Notes under the pieces: generated by a model
Database searches by the model: none
What the model was told of the DNA's origin: nothing
Seen by the model: only the letters and a program-made list of their open reading frames with translations
Part shown: in pieces, positions 37,706-46,039 of the stretch
Layout of the letters: every line of letters begins with the position of its first letter
How positions within the stretch are numbered: position 1 is the stretch's first letter
Source of the DNA: Lysobacter_K koreensis
Lineage (GTDB): Bacteria; Pseudomonadota; Gammaproteobacteria; Xanthomonadales; Xanthomonadaceae
DNA length: 64,000 bases
Reading direction: 5' to 3'
NCBI RefSeq assembly: GCF_042677045.1
Contig: NZ_JBHTIH010000002.1
Coordinates: 186,001-250,000, forward strand
Translations under genes and position numbers: made by a program

Positions 37706-38859
37706 GGGGCAGGGATCCGGTCAGGGCTGGGGTGCCACAAATGGGCGTCGGGATGGCGCAGGTAGTCGAACAGCGCCATCGCAGCGGCAAAGTTGAGGCT
37801 CACGAATGCCGCGCACACGCGCAGCGGCCACCAGCGCGTGGTGATGGCGGGGCGGACGCGGCCAAGCCAGGCCACCGCGTAGGCAGCCAGTTGCGCTGCC
37901 ATCAGCACCCGCCAGCCCAGGCCCTGGTCGAACAACGCCGCGTTGCTGAGGAGCATCAGCAGCAGGCACCACGGCACTGCCAGCCGCAGCCATTTGTGGC
38001 CCCACAGGCGCAAGGCCAGCGGGTGCGCACCTGGCAGCGCCAGTTGCGGCCAGTGATGCAGCAACTGGAAGTTGCCGGCCAGGGTACGGCGCTTGCGGCG
38101 CTCCTCGTCGGCGGGGTTGGACGCCACCCGGTCGTAGGCCAGCGCCTCGGGCGCGAACACCACCCGATAGCCGGCCGCGGCGATGCCCAGCGGTATCCAC
38201 ATGTCGTCGAGCACGATGCCGGCCGGGACCGATGCGATGGCCTCGCGCCGCGCCGCGTACAGCGCGCCGGTGACACCGACCAGCGAGCCGCTCGCGCTTT
38301 CCAGCCGCCGCAGCCACTTTTCGTAGCGCCAGTAGGCGTCCACGCCTTGCCCGTAGCCGGTGTCGGCCTGCAACAGCAGCTCGCCGCTGGCCGCGCCCAC
38401 CGTGGGGTCGGCCAACGCCGCGACCAATGCCCGCGCCGCGCCCGCATCGATGCGTTGGCGGACGTCGCAGAACAGCACCAGCTCGGCGTCCAGCTGCGGC
38501 AGCACCTGGCCGAGGCAGGCGGACTTGCCGCGGCGCTGCGTGTAGGCGAACACGCGCACGCGGTCGGAGGGGAAGCCGCGCGCGATGCGCTCGCTGCCGT
38601 CGCGACAGCCGTCGCAGACCACGTTCACCCGCAAGTGCGAAGACGGGTAATCCAGCGCCAGCAGGTTGTGCAGCTTGGCGGCCAGCAGGCTGGCGCCGTC
38701 GTGCACGACCAGCAGCACGTCGATGCGCGGCTCGCGGCTGATGGGTGTCGGCGGCTGGATTGGCAACGGCCGCAGCCGTGCCAACGCGGCCATCGCCATC
38801 GGATAGCCCAGGTAGGCGAAGGCCACGACGGCCAGCGCGAGGAAGAACGCCAGGCTCAT
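37702..38859 (-). CDS. Membrane-bound glycosyltransferase family 2
   Basis: A 385-residue GT-A glycosyltransferase with one N-terminal helix (LAFFLALAVVAFAYLGYP) and two or three C-terminal helices. The catalytic domain shows IDVLLVVHDGASLLAAKL, VNVVCDGCRDGSERIA, the acidic LVLFCDVRQRID near the usual DxD position, and a late QRRGK/RRKRRTLAGNFQLL segment with the Q/RxxRW-like site replaced by RxxKRRT. The ATG at 38859 is chosen; a GTG at 38868 would add three residues. Its end overlaps the next GT4 gene. It starts about 100 bp after the beta-barrel gene, the only sizeable gap in the middle of this operon, so an internal promoter is possible. Confidence 0.84.
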   Translation of the reverse strand: MSLAFFLALAVVAFAYLGYPMAMAALARLRPLPIQPPTPISREPRIDVLLVVHDGASLLAAKLHNLLALDYPSSHLRVNVVCDGCRDGSERIARGFPSDRVRVFAYTQRRGKSACLGQVLPQLDAELVLFCDVRQRIDAGAARALVAALADPTVGAASGELLLQADTGYGQGVDAYWRYEKWLRRLESASGSLVGVTGALYAARREAIASVPAGIVLDDMWIPLGIAAAGYRVVFAPEALAYDRVASNPADEERRKRRTLAGNFQLLHHWPQLALPGAHPLALRLWGHKWLRLAVPWCLLLMLLSNAALFDQGLGWRVLMAAQLAAYAVAWLGRVRPAITTRWWPLRVCAAFVSLNFAAAMALFDYLRHPDAHLWHPSPDRIPAP

Positions 38860-38956
38860 GCCGGACACCGCGCGCGTCCAAGCCGCCGGTCCGTGGCGTG
38901 CAGGGTGTCCTGGCGGAAGGCGCTGGGAGGGGAGTCGACAGCCATCGGCAACCCCT

Positions 38957-40309
38957 TCAACGCCGGTAGTTGAACGAGAGCTGGGCGGAGTTTTCCCGAT
39001 AGTCCTGTCCGGGTACCGCGCTGTCGCGCTCCCGGCGGCTGACGTGGAAGCTTGCGCTCCAGTGCCGGGTGAAGCGCTTGGTCACGCCCACGTCGATCAA
39101 GGTGTCCTGGTCGTTGCGCGCCAGGTCGTCGTAGTCGCGCTTTTCCTGGCTGGCGTACAACGACAGGCTCAACAGCGGGCGCGGGCGATACTCGATGTCG
39201 AACGCCACGCCCTTGAGGTCCTGGTCCTGGTCCTGGGTCGTCGGGTTGAAGTAGTCGATGCGCCGGATGTAGGGCTGCACGCGCGCCGATGTGCGTATGC
39301 CGTTGAACTCGTAGCCGACCCGCACGCTGCGTTCGCGGAACACGTTTGGGTCGATGCTGATGTCGCGATACGCCAGTTCGGAGAAGCGGCGATCGCTGAA
39401 GTCCAGGACCGGCGTGATCAGGTACTGGGTGGCGTCGGTGTACTGGCGGCGGACGTCGGCGCGCAGGGTGCTGCGCGGCGTGAGCTTGTAGGCGGCGACG
39501 GCCCGCAGCAGCGGCGAACTGGAGGTGCCGGCGCCGGCGGCGCGGTCGAGCTGCGAATAACCGGCGTCGAGATCCAGGTCCAGCGCCACCCGCCGCAGCT
39601 TGTACGACAGGTAGGCGTCGTAGCGCTCGTAGTTGGCGGCGCTGCCGACGCGGTCGTACTCGATTTTCGCCGCCTCCAGGTTGCCGGCGATCTCCGTGGT
39701 CGGGTTCAATTCGCGCCGCACGCGGGCCGCGGCGCTGTAGCGGTCGCCCTTGAACGCCTCGCTTTCCTCAGCGTAGGTGTTGCCGTAACGCAGGTCGAAC
39801 TGGCCGCGCGTTGCCGGGTTGAAGCGCGTATGCAGGCTCGGCCCCATCACGAACAGGTTGACGTGCTGGAGGTTGTCCGGGGTCGAGCTGTCGAGGTCGT
39901 TGATGTTCTGCTGGCTGAGGTAGTCCTGGAACACCAGGTTGAGGCGCTCGGGCACGATCGCCCAGTCGAGGCCACCGGCGAAGCCGGCGCGCAATTCGTC
40001 CTTGAAGGTGTCGTCCAGATAGTCGGTGTACTGCAGCAGCCCAATCCCGCTGAGCTGGACGTCGGCACCGGCCTGGCTGAGCTCGAAGCGCAGCGTCGGC
40101 GCGACCACGTTGTCGTCCTGCGGGGCGTTCGGGGAGAGGTTGATGTTGTCGCTGTGGCGCAGGTACGCGCCCACGTCGTAGTCCAGGTCGAGCGCGGGCG
40201 CAGGCAGGGCGGCGGCCAGCGTCAGTGCCAGCCCACTCGCCAGCGCGCGCCGCAACGGCCGCCGAGGTGAGCGATCCGTTCGGCGTGTCCACGTCCTTGC
40301 GTTTGTCAT
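38957..40309 (-). CDS. Outer-membrane beta-barrel protein of the EPS locus (TIGR03016-like)
   Basis: A 450-residue protein with a signal peptide (cut near PAPA, before LDLDYDVGAYLRHSDNINL) and a long series of amphipathic beta strands with alternating aromatic residues. It ends in the aromatic/Arg strand NSAQLSFNYRR, much like outer-membrane barrels. The opening DVGAYLRHSDNINLSPN is typical of the barrel protein found beside exosortase-A-associated EPS export genes (TIGR03016 type). It probably forms or assists an outer-membrane passage for the polysaccharide, standing in for the absent large Wza-like channel. The ATG at 40309 has AGGG and GAGG upstream; it starts 10 bp after the kinase-like gene. 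Confidence 0.75.
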   Translation of the reverse strand: MTNARTWTRRTDRSPRRPLRRALASGLALTLAAALPAPALDLDYDVGAYLRHSDNINLSPNAPQDDNVVAPTLRFELSQAGADVQLSGIGLLQYTDYLDDTFKDELRAGFAGGLDWAIVPERLNLVFQDYLSQQNINDLDSSTPDNLQHVNLFVMGPSLHTRFNPATRGQFDLRYGNTYAEESEAFKGDRYSAAARVRRELNPTTEIAGNLEAAKIEYDRVGSAANYERYDAYLSYKLRRVALDLDLDAGYSQLDRAAGAGTSSSPLLRAVAAYKLTPRSTLRADVRRQYTDATQYLITPVLDFSDRRFSELAYRDISIDPNVFRERSVRVGYEFNGIRTSARVQPYIRRIDYFNPTTQDQDQDLKGVAFDIEYRPRPLLSLSLYASQEKRDYDDLARNDQDTLIDVGVTKRFTRHWSASFHVSRRERDSAVPGQDYRENSAQLSFNYRR

Positions 40310-40319
40310 TGCCCTGGCC

Positions 40320-41081
40320 TCATGGCGCCTGGTTGAGGACGACGCCCGCGAACTTGTTGGGGTCGAAGTTGGCCGCGGCCTGTGCGATCGACGCCGCGCT
40401 GTCGCGGCCGTGCCCGGCAACCAGCACCACCAGGTCGACCAGGTCGGCCAGGATCCGCGCATCCGGCGCGCCACGCACCGCCGGCCCGTCCAGGAACAGG
40501 TAGCGGGCCGGGTAGCGGTTGCGCAACGTGTCGAGCAGCAACTGCATCCGCGGCGAGGAGAAATACTCGCCCCCGCTGCCGTTGACATTGCCGGCCGGGA
40601 TCAGCCGCAGCCTCGGGATGCCGGTCTCGTAGACGACGTCGCTGCTTTCCGCCGCCGAATCGCCCAGGTAGTCGACCAGGCCGCCGCGATACGGCTCGAT
40701 GTGCATCGTCTGGTGCTGGCTGGGGTGGTAGGGGTTGCAGTCGATCAGCACCGCGCTCTTGGTCTCGTCGAACGCGAATGCCGCGGCCAGGTTGCGGCAC
40801 ACGTAGCTGCCGCCGCTGCCGCGGCTGACCGGCACCACCAGCGTCACGAAGCTGCGGCCGTCGCCGACCGCGAGCAGGCGCGTACGCAGTTCGCGGAACG
40901 CGTTGACGTCGACCCGCGGCCCCGGGCCGTTGCAGATCAGTGAGCGTTCCTCCATCTGCGCGGGCGACAGCTGGGTGTGCTCCTCCATCGGCGCGATGGC
41001 GTGTCCGCGCGCCGCGTTTTCGAAGGCTGCATGGATGTCGCCGTCGTCGGCGTTGCGCATCAAGGCGTGAAGGCGGCTCAT
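40320..41081 (-). CDS. CpsD/EpsG-like BY-kinase homologue with degenerate P-loop
   Basis: A 253-residue MinD/BY-kinase-fold protein. The P-loop position reads VPVSRGSGGSYVCRNLAAAF, lacking the GK(S/T) lysine of active tyrosine autokinases. AVLIDCNPYHPSQHQ stands for Walker A' and RYLFLDGPAV for Walker B. There is no Tyr-rich C-terminal tail. It may therefore be a regulatory or structural partner of the chain-length protein rather than a kinase. The ATG at 41081 overlaps the previous stop by ATGA, the pattern used across this operon; a GTG at 41096 is possible. The chain-length protein upstream has no kinase domain, so the two fit the split Wzz/BY-kinase design. Confidence 0.8.
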   Translation of the reverse strand: MSRLHALMRNADDGDIHAAFENAARGHAIAPMEEHTQLSPAQMEERSLICNGPGPRVDVNAFRELRTRLLAVGDGRSFVTLVVPVSRGSGGSYVCRNLAAAFAFDETKSAVLIDCNPYHPSQHQTMHIEPYRGGLVDYLGDSAAESSDVVYETGIPRLRLIPAGNVNGSGGEYFSSPRMQLLLDTLRNRYPARYLFLDGPAVRGAPDARILADLVDLVVLVAGHGRDSAASIAQAAANFDPNKFAGVVLNQAP

Positions 41082-42664
41082 GAGTTCATCATCCACTTCG
41101 CGGCTAGCGCCGACCCGTAGGCGATCGGCACGGCGGCCACCAGCGCGCAGGCGATGGCGAGCCGGCGCCGGTCGCGCTCGTGTCGCTGGCGAGTGGGCTG
41201 CATCGGGATCGAGCCGAGCACCGGCAGCCCGGCCAGTTGCTCGACCTGCGCCGGCGAACGCACCCGCGGATCGACCCGCAGCCAGCCGAACAACAGCGCC
41301 AACGGCGTGGCGACGGCCAGGATCAAGCCGATGATCGCCACGTGCATCAGCCTCAGGCCCGGATCGGGCTGTACCGGGATGGCCGCCGGTTCCTGCACGC
41401 GCAAGGTCAGGCCGCGCTGGGCGACGTCGAGGTTCATCGCGACGCGGGCGGTCTCGCGGCGCTTGAGCAGGTCTTGGTAGACCTCGTGGTCGACCTCGTA
41501 GTTGCGCATGAGGTCTTCCAGGTTGCCGCCGGCCCCGGTAATGCGCTCGGAGCGGGCCTGTTCCTGGCTCAGCAGCCCTTCGCCCAATGCCACGCGCGAT
41601 GCCGACGCGGCGCTGCGGCTGCGTGCGTCGGCCAGCCGGCTCTTGAGCTCGCTGTAAAGCGGATTGAACCCGCTGGCGCCGGGCACGCCGGTGTTGGTGA
41701 CTGCCAGTCGCGCGCTCGAGCGCGTGGACTCGTCGCGCAGGCTCGCCTGCAGGTCGCGCATCTGGCTCTGGATGCGCAGCACGTCCGGGTGCTGGTCGGT
41801 GTAGTTGAGCAGCAGGCGGTCGTGCTCGGCCTGCAGTTCGGCCAAGCGCACCTGGATCTGGTTGCCGCGGCTCTGCATGACGCCCATCGGGTTCTCACCG
41901 CCGAGCTGCGAGCTGATCGTGCTCTCCTGCGCGCGCGCCTGCACCAGGTCCAGGCGGGCGAGGTCGATCGAACGCCGCAGTTCAGCGACGCGGCGGTTGG
42001 CTTCCTCGTCGCTGCCCTTGCGCGAATCCGGGTTGGCCAACTGGTAGGTGGTGAGCCGCGCCTGCGAGTCGAGCAGCTTCTTGTGGTACTGCGCGGCCTG
42101 CGAATCGATGAACTGGTAAGCCTCGCGGCTTTCGCGCGCCTTGGTGGCGAGGGTCTCGCGGATCACCAGTTCGCTCAGACGCTGGGTCACCTTGAAAGCG
42201 CGTGCGGGGTCGGAGTCGGTGTAGCTGATGCGTACCAGGTTGGGCAGTTGGCGCGGGCTGGATACATCCAGCCGCCGCGCGATCCCGGTGATCAGGCGTT
42301 GCTGTTCGACCGCGCTGGGATTGCCTTGCATCCAGCCGCCGGTGGCCAGCAGGTCGAGCATGACCTTGCGGCCCACGGCGATCTCGCGCGCGGCCGCGGC
42401 GCGCGGTTGCAGCTTGGGATTGGAGGCGCTGGCCTTGGCCGACGGCGACGGCACGCCGTTCTCGTCGATGGCGATGGTGGTCGTGGAGGTGTAGGCCTTG
42501 GGTAACAGCATGCCCACCAGCAGCGCGCACAACGCGACGGCGGTGAACACGCCCGCCATCAGCAGTGGGCGGCGCCGGGCTTCCTCCGCGGCGATCGGCA
42601 GGATTGGCACCACCGCCGGACCGCGGATGCCCGGGGCGGCCCATTCGACCAGGCTGGTGTTCAT
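41078..42664 (-). CDS. Polysaccharide chain-length determinant (Wzz/PCP family, XrtA-locus type)
   Basis: A 528-residue polysaccharide co-polymerase. A transmembrane helix follows the N-terminal RRRPLLMAGVF, and a long periplasmic coiled-coil region (AEHDRLLLNYTDQHPDVLRIQ is typical) runs to the second helix, LRLMHVAIIGLILAVATPLALLF. A short cytosolic part and a third helix (AIACALVAAVPIAYGSALA) end the protein. The architecture, with no kinase domain but an extra C-terminal helix, is that of chain-length proteins in exosortase-A-associated EPS loci (TIGR03007 type). It sets polymer length together with the polymerase. It overlaps both neighbours by ATGA. Confidence 0.87.
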   Translation of the reverse strand: MNTSLVEWAAPGIRGPAVVPILPIAAEEARRRPLLMAGVFTAVALCALLVGMLLPKAYTSTTTIAIDENGVPSPSAKASASNPKLQPRAAAAREIAVGRKVMLDLLATGGWMQGNPSAVEQQRLITGIARRLDVSSPRQLPNLVRISYTDSDPARAFKVTQRLSELVIRETLATKARESREAYQFIDSQAAQYHKKLLDSQARLTTYQLANPDSRKGSDEEANRRVAELRRSIDLARLDLVQARAQESTISSQLGGENPMGVMQSRGNQIQVRLAELQAEHDRLLLNYTDQHPDVLRIQSQMRDLQASLRDESTRSSARLAVTNTGVPGASGFNPLYSELKSRLADARSRSAASASRVALGEGLLSQEQARSERITGAGGNLEDLMRNYEVDHEVYQDLLKRRETARVAMNLDVAQRGLTLRVQEPAAIPVQPDPGLRLMHVAIIGLILAVATPLALLFGWLRVDPRVRSPAQVEQLAGLPVLGSIPMQPTRQRHERDRRRLAIACALVAAVPIAYGSALAAKWMMNS

Positions 42665-43284
42665 AGGGCGCGTTCGGGGATGGTGATCACGTCGCCGGGG
42701 GCGACCGGATAGTTGGTGGTCAGGTCACCGCGGTTGAGGATGCGGTCCAGGCGCACCGGATAGCTGCGCGTGCCGTTGTCGCTGCGGCGGTACAGGTCGG
42801 AGCGGTCGGGCGAGGCGAAGTCGGTGAGGCCACCGGCGGCCAGTACCGCGTCGAGCACGGTCATGCCCTGGCGGTACGGGATCGAGATCGGCTGCCGCAC
42901 CGCGCCGGTCACACGCACGCGCGACAGGTACTCGTGGCTGCGCAGCTCGGTGAGAATCACCGCGACCTGCGGTTCACGCACAAACGCGGAGAGCTTGGTT
43001 TCGATGTCGCGCGCGACTTCCGGCGGGGTGCGGCCACCGGCCATGACGTCGCCGGCCAGCGGCACCGAGATCATTCCGTCGGGGCGCACGGGCACGGTGA
43101 TGCCCAGTTCCGGGTTGCGCCATACCGAGACCTGGACGATGTCGTCGACGCCGATCTGGTAGGTCTCGACGGCGGGCGCGGTCTCCGCCGGCGGCGGACC
43201 GGCCGTGCCGGCCCCGGAGGTCGCGCAGGCGACCAGCGTCAAAGGAAGAAGAAGCGATGCAAGCACTGCGCGATAGCAAGCCAT
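42661..43284 (-). CDS. Polysaccharide export lipoprotein (GumB/Wza-like, XrtA-locus type)
   Basis: A 207-residue lipoprotein: signal peptide ending LTLVAC, then a polysaccharide-export domain (YQIGVDDIVQVSVWRNPELG, VRPDGMISVPLAGDVMAGG) and one SLBB domain (VRVTGAVRQPISIPYRQGMTVLDAVLAAGG). It is much shorter than Wza, without its C-terminal barrel helix, and resembles GumB and the TIGR03027 export proteins. The ATG at 43284 is preceded by GGGGA. It is the first gene of the operon that runs to 27691 and overlaps the chain-length gene. Confidence 0.9.
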   Translation of the reverse strand: MACYRAVLASLLLPLTLVACATSGAGTAGPPPAETAPAVETYQIGVDDIVQVSVWRNPELGITVPVRPDGMISVPLAGDVMAGGRTPPEVARDIETKLSAFVREPQVAVILTELRSHEYLSRVRVTGAVRQPISIPYRQGMTVLDAVLAAGGLTDFASPDRSDLYRRSDNGTRSYPVRLDRILNRGDLTTNYPVAPGDVITIPERAL

Positions 43285-43470
43285 GGTTATTTCCCCGTTT
43301 TCACTGCTCTATAAACGGCGCCGTTGCGGTTGACCGGCCAGTGGACCGGGTGTTTCGAGCCACCTGTGACGCAGCGTTGGTGCGGTTTCCAAGGTGCCGG
43401 CCGGGTTTGCCCGGCAGGCAGCCGTTTCCGATCCGGTGGTGACGCCAGCGGCGTAGCGCCGCCAGTCCCG
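43285..43470 (-). promoter_or_regulatory. Leader region of the main EPS operon
   Basis: This 186-bp gap precedes the export gene that heads the long minus-strand operon. Read on the minus strand it holds TTTATAGA about 25 bases before the ribosome site, a possible -10 box, without a good -35. A GGGCAAACC word resembles the c-di-GMP riboswitch but the rest of that fold is missing. The promoter is plausible; its regulator is not visible. Confidence 0.4.
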
Positions 43471-44478
43471 CTACACGCCGTAGTAGTCGCGATACCAGCC
43501 CACGAACCGCTCGATGCCGACCTCGATCGTGGTCGACGGGCTGTAGCCGGTATCGCGGCGCAGTGCCTCGACGTCGGCATGGGTATCGGGCACGTCGCCG
43601 GGCTGCAGCGGCAGCAGCCGCAGTTCGGCCTTCCGCCCCAGGCATTGCTCGAGCACCTCGATGTAGCGCAGCAGTTCCACCGGCTGGTGGTTGCCGATGT
43701 TGTAGACGCGGTAGGGCGCGGACGAGCTGGCCGGGGACGGGATCATCGGGTCGAAGTCCGGGTCGGCGCCGGGCACGCGGTCCAGGGTGCGGATCACGCC
43801 CTCGACGATGTCGTCGATGTAGGTGAAGTCACGGTTATGGCGGCCGTGGTTGAACACGTCGATCGGCTCGCCGGCGAGGATCTTGCGCGTGAACAGGAAC
43901 AGCGCCATGTCCGGCCGCCCCCAAGGCCCGTACACGGTGAAGAAGCGCAGGCCGGTGGTCGGCAGCTGGAACAGGTGGCTGTAGGTGTGCGCCATCAGCT
44001 CGTTGGCCTTCTTGCTGGCCGCGTACAGGCTGACAGGGTGGTCGACGCTGTCCTCGACCGCGAACGGCAGTTTCTTGTTGGCGCCGTACACCGAGCTGGA
44101 CGAGGCGTAGACCAGGTGCTCGACCCCGGAGTGCCGGCACGCCTCCAGCACGTTGAGGAAGCCGACCACGTTGCTGTCGATGTAGGCGCGCGGGTTTTCC
44201 AGCGAGTAGCGCACGCCGGCCTGTGCCGCCAGGTTGACGACCCGCTGCGGCGCGAACTGCGCGAACGCGCGATCCAAGGCGTCGCGGTCCTCCAGCGAGG
44301 CCTGGGCGAAGCGGAAGTTCGGGTGCGACGTCAGCCGCGTCAGCCGCGCCTGCTTCAGGCTCGGCTCGTAGTAGGGGTTGAGGTTGTCGTAGCCGAACAC
44401 CTCGTCGCCGCGTTCTAGCAATCGTTCGCTGAGCTTGGCGCCGATGAAGCCGGCTGCGCCGGTGACCAGTATTCGCAT
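43471..44478 (-). CDS. NAD-dependent UDP-sugar epimerase (UDP-glucuronate 4-epimerase type)
   Basis: A 335-residue extended SDR enzyme. It has the NAD motif VTGAAGFIGAKLSERLL, the GAE-type segment GYDNLNPYYEPSLKQARL, ASSSSVYG with the catalytic Ser, and YAASKKANE with the YxxxK pair. The sequence is closest in kind to UDP-glucuronate 4-epimerases, which give UDP-galacturonate. Beside a UDP-HexNAc/Hex dehydrogenase gene it would complete a route to a uronic acid donor for the EPS. ATG 44478 is family-typical. It lies 40 bp downstream of the dehydrogenase gene on the same strand. Confidence 0.88.
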   Translation of the reverse strand: MRILVTGAAGFIGAKLSERLLERGDEVFGYDNLNPYYEPSLKQARLTRLTSHPNFRFAQASLEDRDALDRAFAQFAPQRVVNLAAQAGVRYSLENPRAYIDSNVVGFLNVLEACRHSGVEHLVYASSSSVYGANKKLPFAVEDSVDHPVSLYAASKKANELMAHTYSHLFQLPTTGLRFFTVYGPWGRPDMALFLFTRKILAGEPIDVFNHGRHNRDFTYIDDIVEGVIRTLDRVPGADPDFDPMIPSPASSSAPYRVYNIGNHQPVELLRYIEVLEQCLGRKAELRLLPLQPGDVPDTHADVEALRRDTGYSPSTTIEVGIERFVGWYRDYYGV

Positions 44479-44518
44479 CGTGGGTTTCGTCCGATCGGCC
44501 AGAAGGTTGCGGCAACGA

Positions 44519-45808
44519 CTACAGGCAGCCGTCGACGCTGGCGCGCGGCAAGGCGCGCTTGACGTCGAACAGCACCATGTCGGGGGTGCCCAGCGCGCGG
44601 ATGCCGTCCGCACCCAGGGCGACGAACTCGCGGTGCGGCACGGCCAGGATCACCGCGTCGTAGGAACCCGGGCTGGGCCGCTCGATCACATCGATGCCGT
44701 ATTCGGCGTGCGCGTGCCGCGCGCTGACCCAGGGGTCGTGCACGTCGACCTGGGCGTTGAAGCTGCGCAGCTCGTTGACGATGTCCACCACCTTGGTGTT
44801 GCGCAGGTCCGGGCAGTTCTCCTTGAACGCCAGGCCCATCACCAGCACCTTGCTGGCATTGGCCTGCTTGCCGCGTTGCGACATCAGGCGGATCGCGCGG
44901 CGGGCGACGTGGCTGCCCATGCCGTCGTTGATGCGCCGGCCGGCGAGGATCATGTCCGGGTGGTAGCCGATCTGCTGCGCCTTGTGAGTCAGGTAGTAGG
45001 GGTCCACGCCGATGCAGTGGCCGCCGACCAGGCCGGGCCGGAACGGCAGGAAATTCCACTTGGTGCCGGCGGCCTCGAGCACCTCGTGGGTGTCCATGCC
45101 CAGCCGGTGGAAGATCAGCGCCAGTTCGTTGATCAGGGCGATGTTGACGTCGCGCTGGATGTTCTCGATGACCTTGGCGCCTTCGGCGACGCGGATGCTC
45201 GACGTCTTGTGGGTGCCGGCGGTGATGACCCGGCGGTACAGGCTGTCGACGAACTCCGCGGCCTCCGGGGTCGAGCCCGAGGTCACCTTCATGATCGTGT
45301 CCAGCCGGTGTTCGTGGTCGCCCGGATTGATGCGCTCCGGGCTGTAGCCGGCGGAGAAGTCATGGTTGAACGCCAGCCCCGACTCGCGTTCGAGGATCGG
45401 CACGCAGACCTCCTCGGTCGCGCCCGGGTAGACGGTCGATTCGTAGACCACCACGCCGCCACGCCGCAGCGCGCGTCCCACCGTGCGGCTGGCGGACTCC
45501 AGCGGGCGCAGGTCGGGGCGTTTGTACTCGTCGATCGGGGTCGGCACGGTGACGATGAAGACGTTGCAGCCTTCCAAGGCGGCCGGATCGCTGGCGAAGC
45601 GGAGCAGGCCGGCCCCGCGCAGCGCGGCTTCCGAGACCTCCAGGGTGTGGTCGTGGCCCCGGTCCAATTCGGCCACCCGGTCGACGTCGATGTCGAAGCC
45701 CAGCGTGGGCAGGTGCTTGCCGAACGCGGCGGCAAGCGGCAGCCCGACGTAGCCCAGGCCGATCACGGCGATTCGGATCTGGTCCGGGGAAGGTAGCGGT
45801 GCAGTCAT
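44519..45808 (-). CDS. tviB: Nucleotide-sugar 6-dehydrogenase (TviB/WbpO type)
   Basis: A 429-residue UDP-sugar dehydrogenase that oxidises C6 of a nucleotide sugar twice with NAD. Visible motifs are IAVIGLGYVGLPLAAAFGK, the substrate loop VTVPTPIDEYKRPDL, YSPERINPGD, the hinge Lys region AEGAKVIENIQRDVNIALINE and the catalytic-Cys segment RPGLVGGHCIGVDPYY. GHCIGVDP with YSPERINPG is the TviB/VipA/WbpO signature, which suggests UDP-N-acetylhexosamine as substrate rather than UDP-glucose. With the epimerase downstream it probably supplies a (N-acetyl)uronic acid. ATG 45808 is chosen from the family start; the frame extends to 45880. Its upstream region is shared with the divergent epimerase gene. 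Confidence 0.88.
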   Translation of the reverse strand: MTAPLPSPDQIRIAVIGLGYVGLPLAAAFGKHLPTLGFDIDVDRVAELDRGHDHTLEVSEAALRGAGLLRFASDPAALEGCNVFIVTVPTPIDEYKRPDLRPLESASRTVGRALRRGGVVVYESTVYPGATEEVCVPILERESGLAFNHDFSAGYSPERINPGDHEHRLDTIMKVTSGSTPEAAEFVDSLYRRVITAGTHKTSSIRVAEGAKVIENIQRDVNIALINELALIFHRLGMDTHEVLEAAGTKWNFLPFRPGLVGGHCIGVDPYYLTHKAQQIGYHPDMILAGRRINDGMGSHVARRAIRLMSQRGKQANASKVLVMGLAFKENCPDLRNTKVVDIVNELRSFNAQVDVHDPWVSARHAHAEYGIDVIERPSPGSYDAVILAVPHREFVALGADGIRALGTPDMVLFDVKRALPRASVDGCL

Positions 45809-45949
45809 CGGGTCGCGGGTCTCTGGTCGGTCCTTCGTAGAGTCCGGCGACCGAGCGCGGCCTGCTTTGAGCCAACGCACTGACGACGCCAGTGGATCAC
45901 TGCGTCATCGCCCCCTACCAGCCATTGCAAACGCGAAACCCGGCGATTT

Positions 45950-45992
45950 CCGGCAAACCGGCACCGCAAGCCGACCGGTTACCGGCAAACCG
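45950..45992. repeat. Direct repeat CCGGCAAACCG in the divergent tviB/galE promoter region
   Basis: Two exact copies of CCGGCAAACCG start at 45950 and 45982, 32 bp apart or about three helical turns, in the 231-bp gap between divergent sugar-nucleotide genes. A CCGGTTACCGG palindrome lies next to the second copy at 45975-45985. Such phased repeats suit a dimeric regulator; its identity is unknown. Confidence 0.5.
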
Positions 45993-46039
45993 CGGGTTCT
46001 GCGTTGGTAACAGGCAACGGGGCGGAATTCGAGAACGCG

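Noticed and set aside
43285..43470. A possible GEMM c-di-GMP riboswitch upstream of the EPS export gene (GGGCAAACC on the minus strand)
   Set aside because: Only this word matches. The GNRA loop and the GACGCAAAGCC half of the aptamer are absent.
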